From: Pseudomonas syringae KCTC 12500
GTDB lineage: Bacteria; Pseudomonadota; Gammaproteobacteria; Pseudomonadales; Pseudomonadaceae
Length of the DNA stretch: 64,000 nt
NCBI RefSeq assembly: GCF_000507185.2
Contig: NZ_AYTM02000002.1
Span: 3,507,501 to 3,571,500 of the forward strand
Reading direction: 5' to 3'
The notes under the pieces: generated by a model
The model's input: the letters and a program-made list of their open reading frames with translations, nothing else
The model's database searches: none
Told to the model about the DNA's origin: nothing
Part shown: piece after piece, positions 1 through 11,539 of the stretch
How the letters are laid out: each line of letters begins with the position of its first letter
How positions within the stretch are numbered: position 1 is the first letter of the stretch
Position numbers and translations under genes: made by a program

Positions 1-48
1 TCGGCGAATGTCGTCTTCACAGTATAACCAGATTGCTTGGGGTTATAT
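1..48 (+). other. 3' end of the 16S-23S internal transcribed spacer
   Basis: This short stretch directly precedes the 23S gene. Bases 32-55 can pair with 2934-2958 just after the 23S gene, with a single bulged base, so it supplies the 5' arm of the precursor stem normally cut by RNase III. The spacer tRNAs usual for such operons would lie outside the window. Confidence 0.8.
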
Positions 49-2941
<2,893 letters not shown>

Positions 2942-3100
2942 TATAACACCCAAGCAATTTGCGTCGAACGACCAGATTGCGGTGACTGTGAAGATGACAC
3001 GAACCGAAAGTTTGCGTCACGAACGACACCTGAACCAGCTTGCTATCACATACCCGATTTGCTGAAGCGCGCCGCAGGGCACGATTCGGTACCCGAATTT
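2942..3100 (+). other. 23S-5S spacer
   Basis: Spacer of about 159 bases holding the 3' arm of the 23S processing stem (to 2958). The AATTT just before the 5S can pair with AAATT just after it, extending the CTTGACGA/TCGTCAAG closing helix of the 5S. No tRNA is seen in it. Confidence 0.7.
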
Positions 3101-3216
3101 CTTGACGACCATAGAGCATTGGAACCACCTGATCCCATCCCGAACTCAGTAGTGAAACGATGTATCGCCGATGGTAGTGTGGGGTTTCCCCATGTGAGAG
3201 TAGGTCATCGTCAAGA
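3101..3216 (+). rRNA. rrf: 5S ribosomal RNA
   Basis: A 116-nt 5S rRNA. It has the conserved internal CCCGAACTCAGTAGTGAAAC and GATGGTAGTGTGGGG segments, and its ends CTTGACGACC and GGTCATCGTCAAG close helix I. It is the last gene of the rRNA operon and is followed at once by a terminator. Confidence 0.96.
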
Positions 3217-3227
3217 TTAAATTCCAG

Positions 3228-3259
3228 AAACCCTCATCGCTTACGCGTTGAGGGTTTTT
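3228..3259 (+). terminator. rRNA operon terminator
   Basis: The stem AACCCTCA / TGAGGGTT is followed by a T-run (TTTTTG), a classical Rho-independent terminator 12 bases after the 5S gene. Confidence 0.9.
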
Positions 3260-3348
3260 GTTTGTCTGGGGTTCCGGAAACCTCTGCATTCTCTATCTGG
3301 CTCATCTCATTGCAATGCAGCCGCATTGGCGCCAGAGACCCCCAAGGT

Positions 3349-4596
3349 TTAGTGAAACGCCCCCATCCCTGCCAGTCTGCCGCCCGCTCGCAGGTGGAAG
3401 CTGCGCAGCACCGGCAGACTTCCGTCCGGCTGACGTGGCGCATCCCACCCCGTATCCGAGACATCCTCAAAGTCTGCGTCGGTTACCGGCGTTGGCAATG
3501 TCCAGGAGTTGTGTGCCATATCCAGTCCTTCGGTGTTGACGGTCAAGCGTCCCTTGTAAGCGATGTTGTTGGACAGGTTGCCGAGAGGGATCAGCGAACC
3601 ATCCGGGGCGATACCTGCCATGTTGTAGTTCACGCCATTGGAAAAAGCCGTGTTGTTGGTGAAGTCCAGTGCCAGGGTATGGTGATTGGCATAGAAACCA
3701 GCGGACTTATTGTCGAAGGCAACGGAATTACGGACGATATGCTTCACGCCGTCAGGCACATATTTGCCACCGTATCCGCCCGCTTTGATGCCATTACCAT
3801 TGCCGGCTTCAAGTTTTGTGCGCGTGCCAGGCAGGTAACCTTGCTGCCATGCCCATGAGCTTTCGATGGTCACTGGCGAAAAGGCATTGATCAGGTCAAA
3901 GCCGTCGTCGGAATTGGCCCACGCTCTGCAACCGCGGAATACATTACCTGGATGGCCCGCCTTGATATGTGCACCGAAGCCGTCTGCACTCTGACCTGCG
4001 CCGTTTGAGGTGTAAGGATCGTAGTTGTGGTGAGAGTCGGAATTCAGTACCAGGTTATAACCGCCGTTCTGAATGAACAGGCCGGGTCCCATATTGTGAT
4101 GCAGATTGAGTTGCTCGAAGGTATTGTGGCTGCCGCTGTTCCAGATCCCCCAGGACTCGTGGTTGAGATGGTTTTCCGGCTGTTGCGGCACGCCTTTCAC
4201 CTCCAGCCCCTTCAGGTGTAACCAACTACCGGTAACGTTGAAGCCTTTGACGCGACAATCGTCTTTCATGGCCGAGAAATCGAAAACCGGTGTTTCGCCC
4301 GGATAGGCCCAGTAGCGTATGGGTTTGTTTTCGCTGCCGCTGTTGTTCAGGGTGATGGCATTCACGGTGTCTGTACGGGTAGCGCAGCGGTTGATGCCTG
4401 CTGTGTAGGTATAGACGCCGCCGCGAAAGTAAACCGTGTCGCCGGCTATTGCGGCTTGCTGCGCGCGCATGATGGTGCGCAACGGTGCACCTTTGGTACC
4501 CGCAGCGTGATCATCGCCATTGGGGGCCACGTAGTAGTCAGTTGCATGCGCTGTTGCAGCAACGACCAGCAAGACCGTCAGCAATATCGTTCTCAT
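3349..4596 (-). CDS. secreted pectate lyase, polysaccharide lyase family 9
   Basis: About 415 residues. The start chosen (ATG at 4596) puts a clean signal peptide (MRTILLTVLLVVAATAHA) at the N-terminus; an upstream in-frame ATG at 4650 would bury it. The rest is a right-handed parallel beta-helix rich in Asn and Gly turns. The segments ADGFGAHIKAG, NSDDGFDL and GNGIKAGG match the calcium-binding aspartates and catalytic lysine region of family PL9 (Pel9A/PelL). The expected reaction is beta-elimination of polygalacturonate in plant cell walls, and the protein should be exported. It is a single gene, convergent with the rRNA operon, and fits a plant-associated lifestyle. Substrate is inferred from the family. 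Confidence 0.82.
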   Translation of the reverse strand: MRTILLTVLLVVAATAHATDYYVAPNGDDHAAGTKGAPLRTIMRAQQAAIAGDTVYFRGGVYTYTAGINRCATRTDTVNAITLNNSGSENKPIRYWAYPGETPVFDFSAMKDDCRVKGFNVTGSWLHLKGLEVKGVPQQPENHLNHESWGIWNSGSHNTFEQLNLHHNMGPGLFIQNGGYNLVLNSDSHHNYDPYTSNGAGQSADGFGAHIKAGHPGNVFRGCRAWANSDDGFDLINAFSPVTIESSWAWQQGYLPGTRTKLEAGNGNGIKAGGYGGKYVPDGVKHIVRNSVAFDNKSAGFYANHHTLALDFTNNTAFSNGVNYNMAGIAPDGSLIPLGNLSNNIAYKGRLTVNTEGLDMAHNSWTLPTPVTDADFEDVSDTGWDAPRQPDGSLPVLRSFHLRAGGRLAGMGAFH

Positions 4597-4727
4597 GGGG
4601 TCACTCCAAGCTTGCCTGGTGTAATCGTATGCGTGTTCGCTGCACCTCATTATGAATTCGATGAATAAAGAGTCTGTCCGCCGGAGGCCTGCAACAGGGC
4701 CTCACTCAATTCAAAGACAATAAAAAA

Positions 4728-4749
4728 GGCCGCATTCTCATGCGGCCTT
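4728..4749 (-). terminator. terminator of the mks operon
   Basis: The stem AGGCCGCAT / ATGCGGCCT is followed on the minus strand by a T-run, just past the mksB stop codon. Confidence 0.85.
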
Positions 4750-4769
4750 CTGACAACAACTTACAGCGC

Positions 4770-7589
4770 TTACGAGGCCAGTTCAGGAACTTCTGGTTTC
4801 ACATCGTCACGACGCTGAATGTATTTCCAGTCCGCTTCATCAATGTAGATGCCATTGGGTCCGCTGCCGCCTTCCAGGTCGATGGCAACGTGAGCCGAGA
4901 CCTGTGGCTTCACACTGGCCAGAATTGGAACGAAGCCCAGTTGCAGGCTGGTTTCCAGCAGGGCTGCCTGATTCTTCTCGTCGATGTCTGCGGCTTCGTC
5001 GAGGTAGTAAGGCAAACGCACCCGACCGGCCTGGTCGCGATCCATCAAGTGCAACAGCAGGTACATGTTGGTCAATGCCTTGATGGTCATCGTGGTGCCG
5101 TTGGAGGCAGCCCCATCGATATCGGTGTGGATAACCGGCTGACCGTTGACCTTGGTGATTTCGAATGCCAGCTCGAACAGGTCCTTCAAGCCCAACTGGT
5201 TGTGGTTGGCAGCCACAAGCCGGGCCAGATATTCCTTGGCTTCTTCGTTCTTGTTGTCCTGCTCTGCGCTCTGGCTCAGGTCGAAGACCGACAGCGTCTC
5301 GCCTTCTTCGTACTGCCCTGCGCTGTGGATGATCTGATCGATGTGCTTGAGCGCTTCCTTGTTAGGGGCGAGCACAATACGGAAGCTTGCCAGGTTCGAG
5401 ACCTGACGCTTGTTGATCTCGCGGTTGAACAGCGCCAGTTGATGCTCAAGGCTGTCATAGTCGCTACGGATATTGCGCAGGGTACGTGCGATATCCGTGA
5501 CCGCAGCGCGACGAGCCTTGCCCAGCGTAAGTGCTTCGTCGGTACGGTGCGCGTAGGCATTGATCAATAGCTGCAGGCGACGCTCCATGTCGTCCTCGCT
5601 GTCGAACTTGGCCACACCCTTGAGGCGAACCTGTGCGTACAGCGCCTCGATCTGTCCATCGCTGCGCAACAGACCCTGCCAGCTGTCCTGATAGTCGTTG
5701 AGCAGCGGCAACAGGTTATCCATGGAATCGTCGATCGGGTCCATGAACGGTGTGCCGAACGGAAGATCCGCAGGCAGCAACTGACGGCGACGTAGCGCAT
5801 CGTCCAGCGTACGTTGCTTGGATTCCATATCGCCGATCTGACGTGCGATCAATTGCAGCTTGGCGGACAGTTGCTGCACGCGCTCGGTGAACGCGTCGCT
5901 GGAGCGTTTCAGTTCATCCTGAGCGGCTTCCATCTGCGCCAGTTCTTCCAGCTTGGTGGATTCCTCCGCGCTCAAGGTCTGGCAGCGGCGGAAGTCTTCA
6001 AGCGCCTTTTGAGCATCCAGCACCTGCTGATACAGCGCTTCGGTCTGGGTCTTGCTCGCCGAACGGTCGGCGGCGACAGCCTGCTGGGTTTTCAGTTGTT
6101 TGAGTTCTTTCTCCAGTCGCTCTTTCTGATCGCGCAACGCGGCACGATCGGCCAGCGCCTGCAGGGCAGGAGGCTCGATGCTCGACAGGTTGATCGTCAG
6201 CCCCGGTACCGCGAACTGATCGCCCTTGAAGCCGTCCAGAATGGTCTCCAGCGATTTGACCCACGCATCGCCATCATCCAGCGCAATGCCTTGCTCACCC
6301 AACGGCAGGCTGAACAGCGCGCTGTTGAACAGACGCATCAGACGTTCTACGTCCGGCTGGGAAAACTCTTCACGCAGACGGGCATAACTGTTGTTGTCCG
6401 CATGATCAAGCTGCTGCTTGACCGACTTGAGGCGTTTTTCCAGATCGCGCAGGCGCTCGTCCAGGTCTTCGGCGCTGAACTGGCGGGACTGGGCCAGCGC
6501 ACCGGCCAGCTCATCGTGAGCGTCCTTGGCGGCGAGCAGCTGTTGCTCCAGCACCTTGACGTCATCGACCAGCGCAAAACGGTTTTTCAGTACCGACAGC
6601 TCGCCGACCCAGCGCTGGATGCTGCTGATCTCGCGCTCCAGGCGCATCAGCTCCTGAGTGCTGCTGCGCTGATCGTTCTGCATCTCATCCTGCTGGGCAC
6701 GGTAATGCTCGGCCTGAATGACCAACTCTTCCTTGCGCGCACCGGAGTAGTCCGACCAGGTGCCGAGCAGTGAATCGAGGATCGGTGACAGACGATGAAG
6801 CTTGCCGCGCAACACATCGCGCTGCTTGACGCCAGCGGCCAGCGCCTCGACCAGTGGACCCGCCAGCACCAGCGAGTTGTAGTCCTGTTCCATACGCCGC
6901 ACATCGCGGAAGGCTTCTTCACAGGCGGCAATATAGTCGACGCTGCCCGAACGCAGGCTGTGCTCGAAAGCATCCAGAAACAGCTGCTTGAGTTTGGCGG
7001 CGGTGATTTCACGCATGTGCAGCAGGTTGATGAACAGTGCGCGGAAGGTCTTTAGGCTCTGCTCGCTGGTGGAGCGCAGCGGGATCAAGGTCAGGTCCAG
7101 CGGAATCGACGTGTGCCCGCCGACCAGCAGACGGCGCAGTTCGTCAGGCTTGAGCTCGTAGGCTTTCAGGCCCTGGCTTTCCAGGTTGCTGAACAGCTCT
7201 TTCTGACGCAGGCAGGTGTCGTTCTTCTGGTAATGACCCAGATCCAGCTCGCCGGCATAGGCGAAGAACTGGTGGCCGAAGCCGCCGCCCGGACCGCGAC
7301 CCACGACGCCGATGACATGCGGGCCGTGAGGCAGGGAAACTTCCACCAGAATGTAACTGGTGTCGGAAGCAAAGTAGAAGCGTCGTGACTGTTCCAGACT
7401 GTACTTGCCGAAGCTCATGTCCGACATGCGCGCCAGAATCGGGAATTGCAGGGCGTTGATCGAGGCGCTTTTACCGAGGTTGTTCGCGCCGTATACCGAC
7501 AGCGGATTTTCCAGCGGGAACAGGCCAAGGCTGTAACCGGCAGTGTTCAACAGGGCAAAGCGGCGGATGCCATAACGTTCCTGGCTCAT
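4770..7589 (-). CDS. mksB: MksB, SMC-like ATPase of the MksBEF condensin
   Basis: A 939-residue SMC-like protein, shorter than canonical SMC or MukB. The N-terminal head has a variant Walker A loop (GANNLGKSAS, about residues 33-42). Long coiled-coil arms around residues 270-430 and 480-610 flank a small hinge, and the C-terminal head carries the Walker B-like YYLDEAADID near residue 861. MksB hydrolyses ATP and, with MksE and MksF, loads on DNA and helps organise or segregate the chromosome. Its start overlaps the mksE stop by four bases (ATGA), so F-E-B translation is coupled. No gene for the MksG nuclease lies next to it. Confidence 0.93.
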   Translation of the reverse strand: MSQERYGIRRFALLNTAGYSLGLFPLENPLSVYGANNLGKSASINALQFPILARMSDMSFGKYSLEQSRRFYFASDTSYILVEVSLPHGPHVIGVVGRGPGGGFGHQFFAYAGELDLGHYQKNDTCLRQKELFSNLESQGLKAYELKPDELRRLLVGGHTSIPLDLTLIPLRSTSEQSLKTFRALFINLLHMREITAAKLKQLFLDAFEHSLRSGSVDYIAACEEAFRDVRRMEQDYNSLVLAGPLVEALAAGVKQRDVLRGKLHRLSPILDSLLGTWSDYSGARKEELVIQAEHYRAQQDEMQNDQRSSTQELMRLEREISSIQRWVGELSVLKNRFALVDDVKVLEQQLLAAKDAHDELAGALAQSRQFSAEDLDERLRDLEKRLKSVKQQLDHADNNSYARLREEFSQPDVERLMRLFNSALFSLPLGEQGIALDDGDAWVKSLETILDGFKGDQFAVPGLTINLSSIEPPALQALADRAALRDQKERLEKELKQLKTQQAVAADRSASKTQTEALYQQVLDAQKALEDFRRCQTLSAEESTKLEELAQMEAAQDELKRSSDAFTERVQQLSAKLQLIARQIGDMESKQRTLDDALRRRQLLPADLPFGTPFMDPIDDSMDNLLPLLNDYQDSWQGLLRSDGQIEALYAQVRLKGVAKFDSEDDMERRLQLLINAYAHRTDEALTLGKARRAAVTDIARTLRNIRSDYDSLEHQLALFNREINKRQVSNLASFRIVLAPNKEALKHIDQIIHSAGQYEEGETLSVFDLSQSAEQDNKNEEAKEYLARLVAANHNQLGLKDLFELAFEITKVNGQPVIHTDIDGAASNGTTMTIKALTNMYLLLHLMDRDQAGRVRLPYYLDEAADIDEKNQAALLETSLQLGFVPILASVKPQVSAHVAIDLEGGSGPNGIYIDEADWKYIQRRDDVKPEVPELAS

Positions 7590-8293
7590 GTGTCCATCTC
7601 CTGTCGTTGCTCATCGGCGATTGCCCGGGCCAGCGCCTCTTCCTCGGTCTCTTCGCCGAATTCAGCCAGGTCCAGCGGGTCATCGGTTTCCAGCAGCTTT
7701 TCGTCGCTGTCGTCATCGATGAGCACAGGCGTCGGCAGGGGCAGGGCGCTATGCAGGCTGGCGGCCAGATCGCGGTCCTGTTGCACCGACAGGCACACAT
7801 CGAGAAAACGGTGCATCGGCGGCAGGAAGCGGTAGATACCCACTTCCTCACTGGCAAAGCCCAACTGCGTCATGCGCCGCATGATCTTTTCTTCGAGCTC
7901 TTCCGGGGTCTGTACTTCAGCCTGGAGAAACAGGTCGCGGTACTTTTCCAGCATCGAAGGCAGCTCGTCGCGGCCCAGGCTGCCACCGTCGAGCACTGAC
8001 ATGGGATCACGGCCCTGATCTGCCAGATGTTCAACGAGGATGAAGGTGAACAGTGCCAGGCGCTGGGCGGTCTTGTTGACCTGCGCAGCGGCCAGTTCAG
8101 GCACGAAATAATAAAAGCCACGCGTATCGCAGACCAGTTCGAAGCCCAGTGCCTTGAACAGCGTGCGGTACTGGTCCTGGCAGTTGGAGAGCTGAGCGTA
8201 CAGCTCCGGGTCGCGGCGGCTGATGTGATAGCCCTTGAACAGCTCGCGAAAGATCGGCGCGAGCTGGGACATTTCGGATAGATCAAGATGCAT
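7586..8293 (-). CDS. mksE: MksE condensin subunit
   Basis: 235 residues, with a winged-helix-like body and a very acidic C-terminal tail rich in Glu and Asp. The start at 8293 (MHLDLSEMSQ) was chosen because it begins the conserved part and overlaps the mksF stop by 11 bases. The longer in-frame extension to 8407 is wholly inside mksF. MksE bridges the kleisin MksF and the MksB heads. The order and overlaps (mksF, mksE, mksB) match the Pseudomonas aeruginosa condensin operon. Confidence 0.9.
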   Translation of the reverse strand: MHLDLSEMSQLAPIFRELFKGYHISRRDPELYAQLSNCQDQYRTLFKALGFELVCDTRGFYYFVPELAAAQVNKTAQRLALFTFILVEHLADQGRDPMSVLDGGSLGRDELPSMLEKYRDLFLQAEVQTPEELEEKIMRRMTQLGFASEEVGIYRFLPPMHRFLDVCLSVQQDRDLAASLHSALPLPTPVLIDDDSDEKLLETDDPLDLAEFGEETEEEALARAIADEQRQEMDT

Positions 8294-9560
8294 GAACGGT
8301 GCTCTCGGAATGCTCGGCCTGCTCGTCTTTTGCAGCGAGCAGGGCAAAGGAGCGCAGGCTGACGCGGTGCTCCCGGGTGAAATATTCGCGACGCTCGAGG
8401 CGTTCACGGGCGAAGCGCTTGTCGCGCGACAGGCGCGAGAACCAGTAGAGCAACTCGTCGGTTTCGCCGGTTGGCTCCTGCTCCAGCAACCAGACCATCA
8501 GGTCAGGCATCGGCAAGGCATCTTCGCAGCGCTCGAGCATCTCTTTGACCGTACGCGGTGCGCGTGGCGCCTGACCCTTGCGGGTGCCACTGGCCTTGGG
8601 GAATCTGGCGGGTTTGGGTTCGAAGCGCGCCAGGGCATACACGTAGGCCTCGACCTGACTCGCACTGCCCAGAAACGTACTTTGCGGACGGGTGAACATC
8701 GGCATGGCAGCCTGAGGCACCGCATCCAGCCCCTTGCGGCGAATGGCAGACAAGGCCAGCGCTGCGCCGCGGGTCACGGCGTTATGGCGCCGCGCTTCTT
8801 CACGCAGTGGCAGCAGCAGTTCGCGTGCATGGCGCAAGGTCAGCTGGGCACTGGTCTGCATTTCCAGAATGCGCGCATGGGTACGCAGCAGCATGTCGTC
8901 GTCGACCAGATGACCGAGACGTTGTTGCTCGGTCAGCAGGCGCAGCAGGACGTTCTCGACCTTGCGCACGCCCTGCTCGAACGCACCGTCTGCGTTGACC
9001 AGTTGAATCATCGGCTCGACGTATTCGTCCCACGTCGCCAGCACTTCGGCATAACGCTGGCGCAACGGGATCTGCCGGTCACTGGTCTTGGCCCGGTCGG
9101 CCACGGCGACCAGCGCCTGTTCGTCGTTGGCGAGCTTCTTGAGTACGTCGCGCACGCGCATGTCTAGCAGGCGCAGCTGTCTGGCCAGGTCGTTGGCGTC
9201 GCGAACCTCGAACGCGTCCTGAATGTAGCCGGCCAGTCGCTCCAGATGGCGCAGGTAGGCCTCGATTTCCAGACACAGGCCCAGACGGTGCTCGCGGCGC
9301 AGGTACGACAGGAAGTCATGGATCTGTGCGTTGAGCTCGAAACGGTTCGGGCTTTTCGCGACGGGCACCAGAATGTCCAGACGGATCCACACGTCCAGCA
9401 GATTGGTGATGTCTTGCGGAGTGCTGTCCTGCTGCTGAGCGCCCAGTTGCAGGCGCAGCTCGCTCAGGCTCAACGTACCCTGGTCGAAATGTTCGCATAA
9501 GGGCTCAAGGAGCGCCCAGTGCTCGGCAAGGGCGCGCAGAACGCGCTTGGGTTCGATCAT
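8283..9560 (-). CDS. mksF: MksF kleisin of the MksBEF condensin
   Basis: 425 residues from the ATG at 9560 (MIEPKRVLRALAEHW). A TTG start seven codons upstream is possible but has no better ribosome site. The N-terminus looks like a winged-helix dimerisation domain, followed by a helical kleisin region, and the C-terminus near residues 290-410 is again winged-helix-like. MksF closes the MksB ring. It is the first gene of the operon, and its promoter should lie in the 140 bases shared with the divergent holD. Confidence 0.9.
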   Translation of the reverse strand: MIEPKRVLRALAEHWALLEPLCEHFDQGTLSLSELRLQLGAQQQDSTPQDITNLLDVWIRLDILVPVAKSPNRFELNAQIHDFLSYLRREHRLGLCLEIEAYLRHLERLAGYIQDAFEVRDANDLARQLRLLDMRVRDVLKKLANDEQALVAVADRAKTSDRQIPLRQRYAEVLATWDEYVEPMIQLVNADGAFEQGVRKVENVLLRLLTEQQRLGHLVDDDMLLRTHARILEMQTSAQLTLRHARELLLPLREEARRHNAVTRGAALALSAIRRKGLDAVPQAAMPMFTRPQSTFLGSASQVEAYVYALARFEPKPARFPKASGTRKGQAPRAPRTVKEMLERCEDALPMPDLMVWLLEQEPTGETDELLYWFSRLSRDKRFARERLERREYFTREHRVSLRSFALLAAKDEQAEHSESTVHAS

Positions 9561-9704
9561 CGTTAGGCCGACTGTTGGCAAGTGAAAAGCGGCAATTGTA
9601 CTGCATCAGTCGACTGATATTTCACCTGCGGGCGATATGCTGCAGCGCAAAAAGGCGAACAACGCTAGAATTGCGCGCTTAACTTATCCACAGGTGGCTG
9701 ACCC

Positions 9705-10511
9705 TTGCTCAACGAGTCCCGTCGCCGCGCTTATTTGACTGCCATGCAGGTGGTCAACTGGCTGCCGCGCACAGAACTGCCATTCGCCGCGCCGTCACGT
9801 CCGCAACTGCTTGTGCCGTTGCCGCCGCCGGTCGAGGTGCAACGTGTCGCGCCTGCTGCTTCGCCAGCGGAGCACGCTGCGCCTGCCGAAACGTCGAATG
9901 TCGAGCCGGTTGCCCGCCAGCCCGAGCGCCCGAGGGTCGAGGTGCCGCGCCCCTCCCTGGCCAGCACGCGCACAGCGACCCCGGCCGCCGAAGAGGCCGA
10001 GCCGGCGCCGCCGAAGGCGCCGGTGGTACCGCCACCGCGCTTTGCCCTGCAATTGTTGCGCGCCGGACGCTGCCTGTTACTGGTCGAACTCACCACGGGT
10101 CAGCCGTTTCAGAGCCGTGATCCTTCCTACCTGCTGCTCAAGGACATGCTGCGCGCCGCCGGTCTGCCCGACAGCCCGCAGATCATCGGCGAGCCCGTGC
10201 GCTGGCCGTTGCTGGTCCGCGGCCAGATGGACCAGGGCCCGGAAGCTGCGCGAGATTTCGTGCAGGGTTTCGTGGGCGCGCGGCTCGAGGACGAGCCCTG
10301 CGCCTGCCTGTGGCTGATCGGTCTGCCGTCGATGAAGTACGCCGGTGAAGCCGATGCCGAGTCTTACCACCGTGAACTGCAGATTGAAGGTCTGGGTACG
10401 GCCTGGGCGCTGCCAGGTCTTGAATTACTGATGGACGAGCCTGAGCGCAAGGCGGATGTCTGGAAAGCCATGCGTCGGCTGATGACGCGCTGGAAATCGA
10501 TCGATGAGTGA
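9705..10511 (+). CDS. holD: DNA polymerase III psi subunit (cryptic pseudomonad HolD)
   Basis: 268 residues starting at TTG, with a CAGGTGG ribosome site nearby. The first residues (SRRRAYLTAM, then VNWLPR) resemble the chi-binding N-terminus of E. coli psi, which supports this rare start over the ATG 13 codons later. A Pro/Ala-rich linker of roughly 80 residues follows, then a C-terminal psi-like domain. Psi links the clamp loader to chi and SSB. The divergent psi of pseudomonads was identified as the gene just before rimI in P. aeruginosa; here the same order holds and the two genes overlap by eight bases. The Pro-rich linker could be mistaken for a TonB protein, but no N-terminal membrane segment is present. 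Confidence 0.82.
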   Translation: MLNESRRRAYLTAMQVVNWLPRTELPFAAPSRPQLLVPLPPPVEVQRVAPAASPAEHAAPAETSNVEPVARQPERPRVEVPRPSLASTRTATPAAEEAEPAPPKAPVVPPPRFALQLLRAGRCLLLVELTTGQPFQSRDPSYLLLKDMLRAAGLPDSPQIIGEPVRWPLLVRGQMDQGPEAARDFVQGFVGARLEDEPCACLWLIGLPSMKYAGEADAESYHRELQIEGLGTAWALPGLELLMDEPERKADVWKAMRRLMTRWKSIDE

Positions 10512-10959
10512 TGCCGTAACCTTCCGCCGCATGACCGAAGCCGACATGGACGCAGTGCTGAAAATCGAATACGCGGCGTTCAGTCATCCCTGGACACGCG
10601 GCATCTTTCTCGACGGGCTCAAGTCCTATGAGATCTGGTTGATGTTCGAGGGCGCGCAGCAGGTCGGACACGGTGTCATTCAGGTCATCATCGACGAAGC
10701 GCACCTGCTCAACATTACGGTCAAACCTGAAAATCAGGGGCGGGGTCTTGGCCTGTTACTGCTCGACCACCTGATGAAGCGCGCTTACCAGCTCAATGCA
10801 CGAGAATGCTTTCTGGAGCTGCGTGACAGCAACCGCCCAGCCTATCGTCTGTATGAAAACTACGGTTTCAATGAGATAGGCCGGCGTCGTGACTACTACC
10901 CGGCATCCGACGGCGGCCGTGAAGACGCAGTGGTCATGGCCTGCACGCTGCTGGACTGA
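10504..10959 (+). CDS. rimI: ribosomal protein S18-alanine N-acetyltransferase
   Basis: 151-residue GNAT enzyme of the usual RimI length. The acetyl-CoA loop is seen as PENQGRGLG (about residues 78-86), with the RimI-type FLELRDSN and AYRLYENYGF segments following. It acetylates the N-terminal alanine of ribosomal protein S18. It overlaps the upstream holD by eight bases and is probably cotranscribed, as in E. coli. Confidence 0.92.
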   Translation: MSDAVTFRRMTEADMDAVLKIEYAAFSHPWTRGIFLDGLKSYEIWLMFEGAQQVGHGVIQVIIDEAHLLNITVKPENQGRGLGLLLLDHLMKRAYQLNARECFLELRDSNRPAYRLYENYGFNEIGRRRDYYPASDGGREDAVVMACTLLD

Positions 10960-10968
10960 GTGTCCGGA

Positions 10969-11373
10969 TCAGCGCTGGTTGCCGTCCAGCGGGTCGACGA
11001 GTGCCAGTTCTTCTTCGTCCAGGCCGTTGCCACCGCCAATGTCATCTCCATCGACGACCGTAACATCTAGGTCGGCCGGGAGGTCTTCGCCTGGCTCGTT
11101 GGGGGAGCGGGCGCCGTCTTCATGGATCAGGGTTTCCGGAGACAGATCATCGTCGGTCGAATGATGGTCATCAGTAGAAGCCCCCGTGAGGCCTGCTTCG
11201 CGCACTCGCTGATCCGGAATTTCATGTTGCAGCTCGCCTTCAGGGATAAGATCGCCGATACGGCCCGGTTCTTCCTCGTCGAAATCGAGTGTTTCCATGG
11301 AGCCCATGCGGTCTTCGTTATCGTCGATAGGTTCCGGTTCGGTGGCACCAAACGGACGGCGTGAATCGTTCAT
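10969..11373 (-). CDS. small acidic conserved protein of unknown function
   Basis: 134 residues with a strong excess of Asp and Glu, few hydrophobic stretches and no cysteine or membrane segment; it looks largely disordered. Related proteins in pseudomonads are often labelled serine kinase/phosphatase, but no kinase or phosphatase motif is visible here and I do not endorse that name. It converges with rimI only 10 bases away. The start ATG at 11373 has GAGGA upstream. Confidence 0.75.
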   Translation of the reverse strand: MNDSRRPFGATEPEPIDDNEDRMGSMETLDFDEEEPGRIGDLIPEGELQHEIPDQRVREAGLTGASTDDHHSTDDDLSPETLIHEDGARSPNEPGEDLPADLDVTVVDGDDIGGGNGLDEEELALVDPLDGNQR

Positions 11374-11539
11374 GAGAAATCCTCATTTCAGGTGGTCGTA
11401 AAAAGTGGACCGACCGTGACTTTGAAGATTCCTTTTTGTTGACGACAGGCATTCGCAACGAGTGGCATCACAGCGTGACTTGAAGGATCGGACACCAGTC
11501 CAAGGCTGGGCATCATTATCGAGATCGAGGCGTCAAAGC

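Noticed and set aside
8235..9167. 310-codon plus-strand frame opposite mksF
   Set aside because: Shadow of the GC-rich mksF/mksE coding strand; low-complexity Gln/Leu/Gly composition and no family resemblance.
4770..9560. A Wadjet plasmid-defence system
   Set aside because: No MksG/JetD nuclease gene adjoins the operon, so only the condensin part is supported.
10969..11373. Serine kinase/phosphatase annotation for the acidic protein
   Set aside because: No kinase, phosphatase or nucleotide-binding motif can be seen in its 134 residues.
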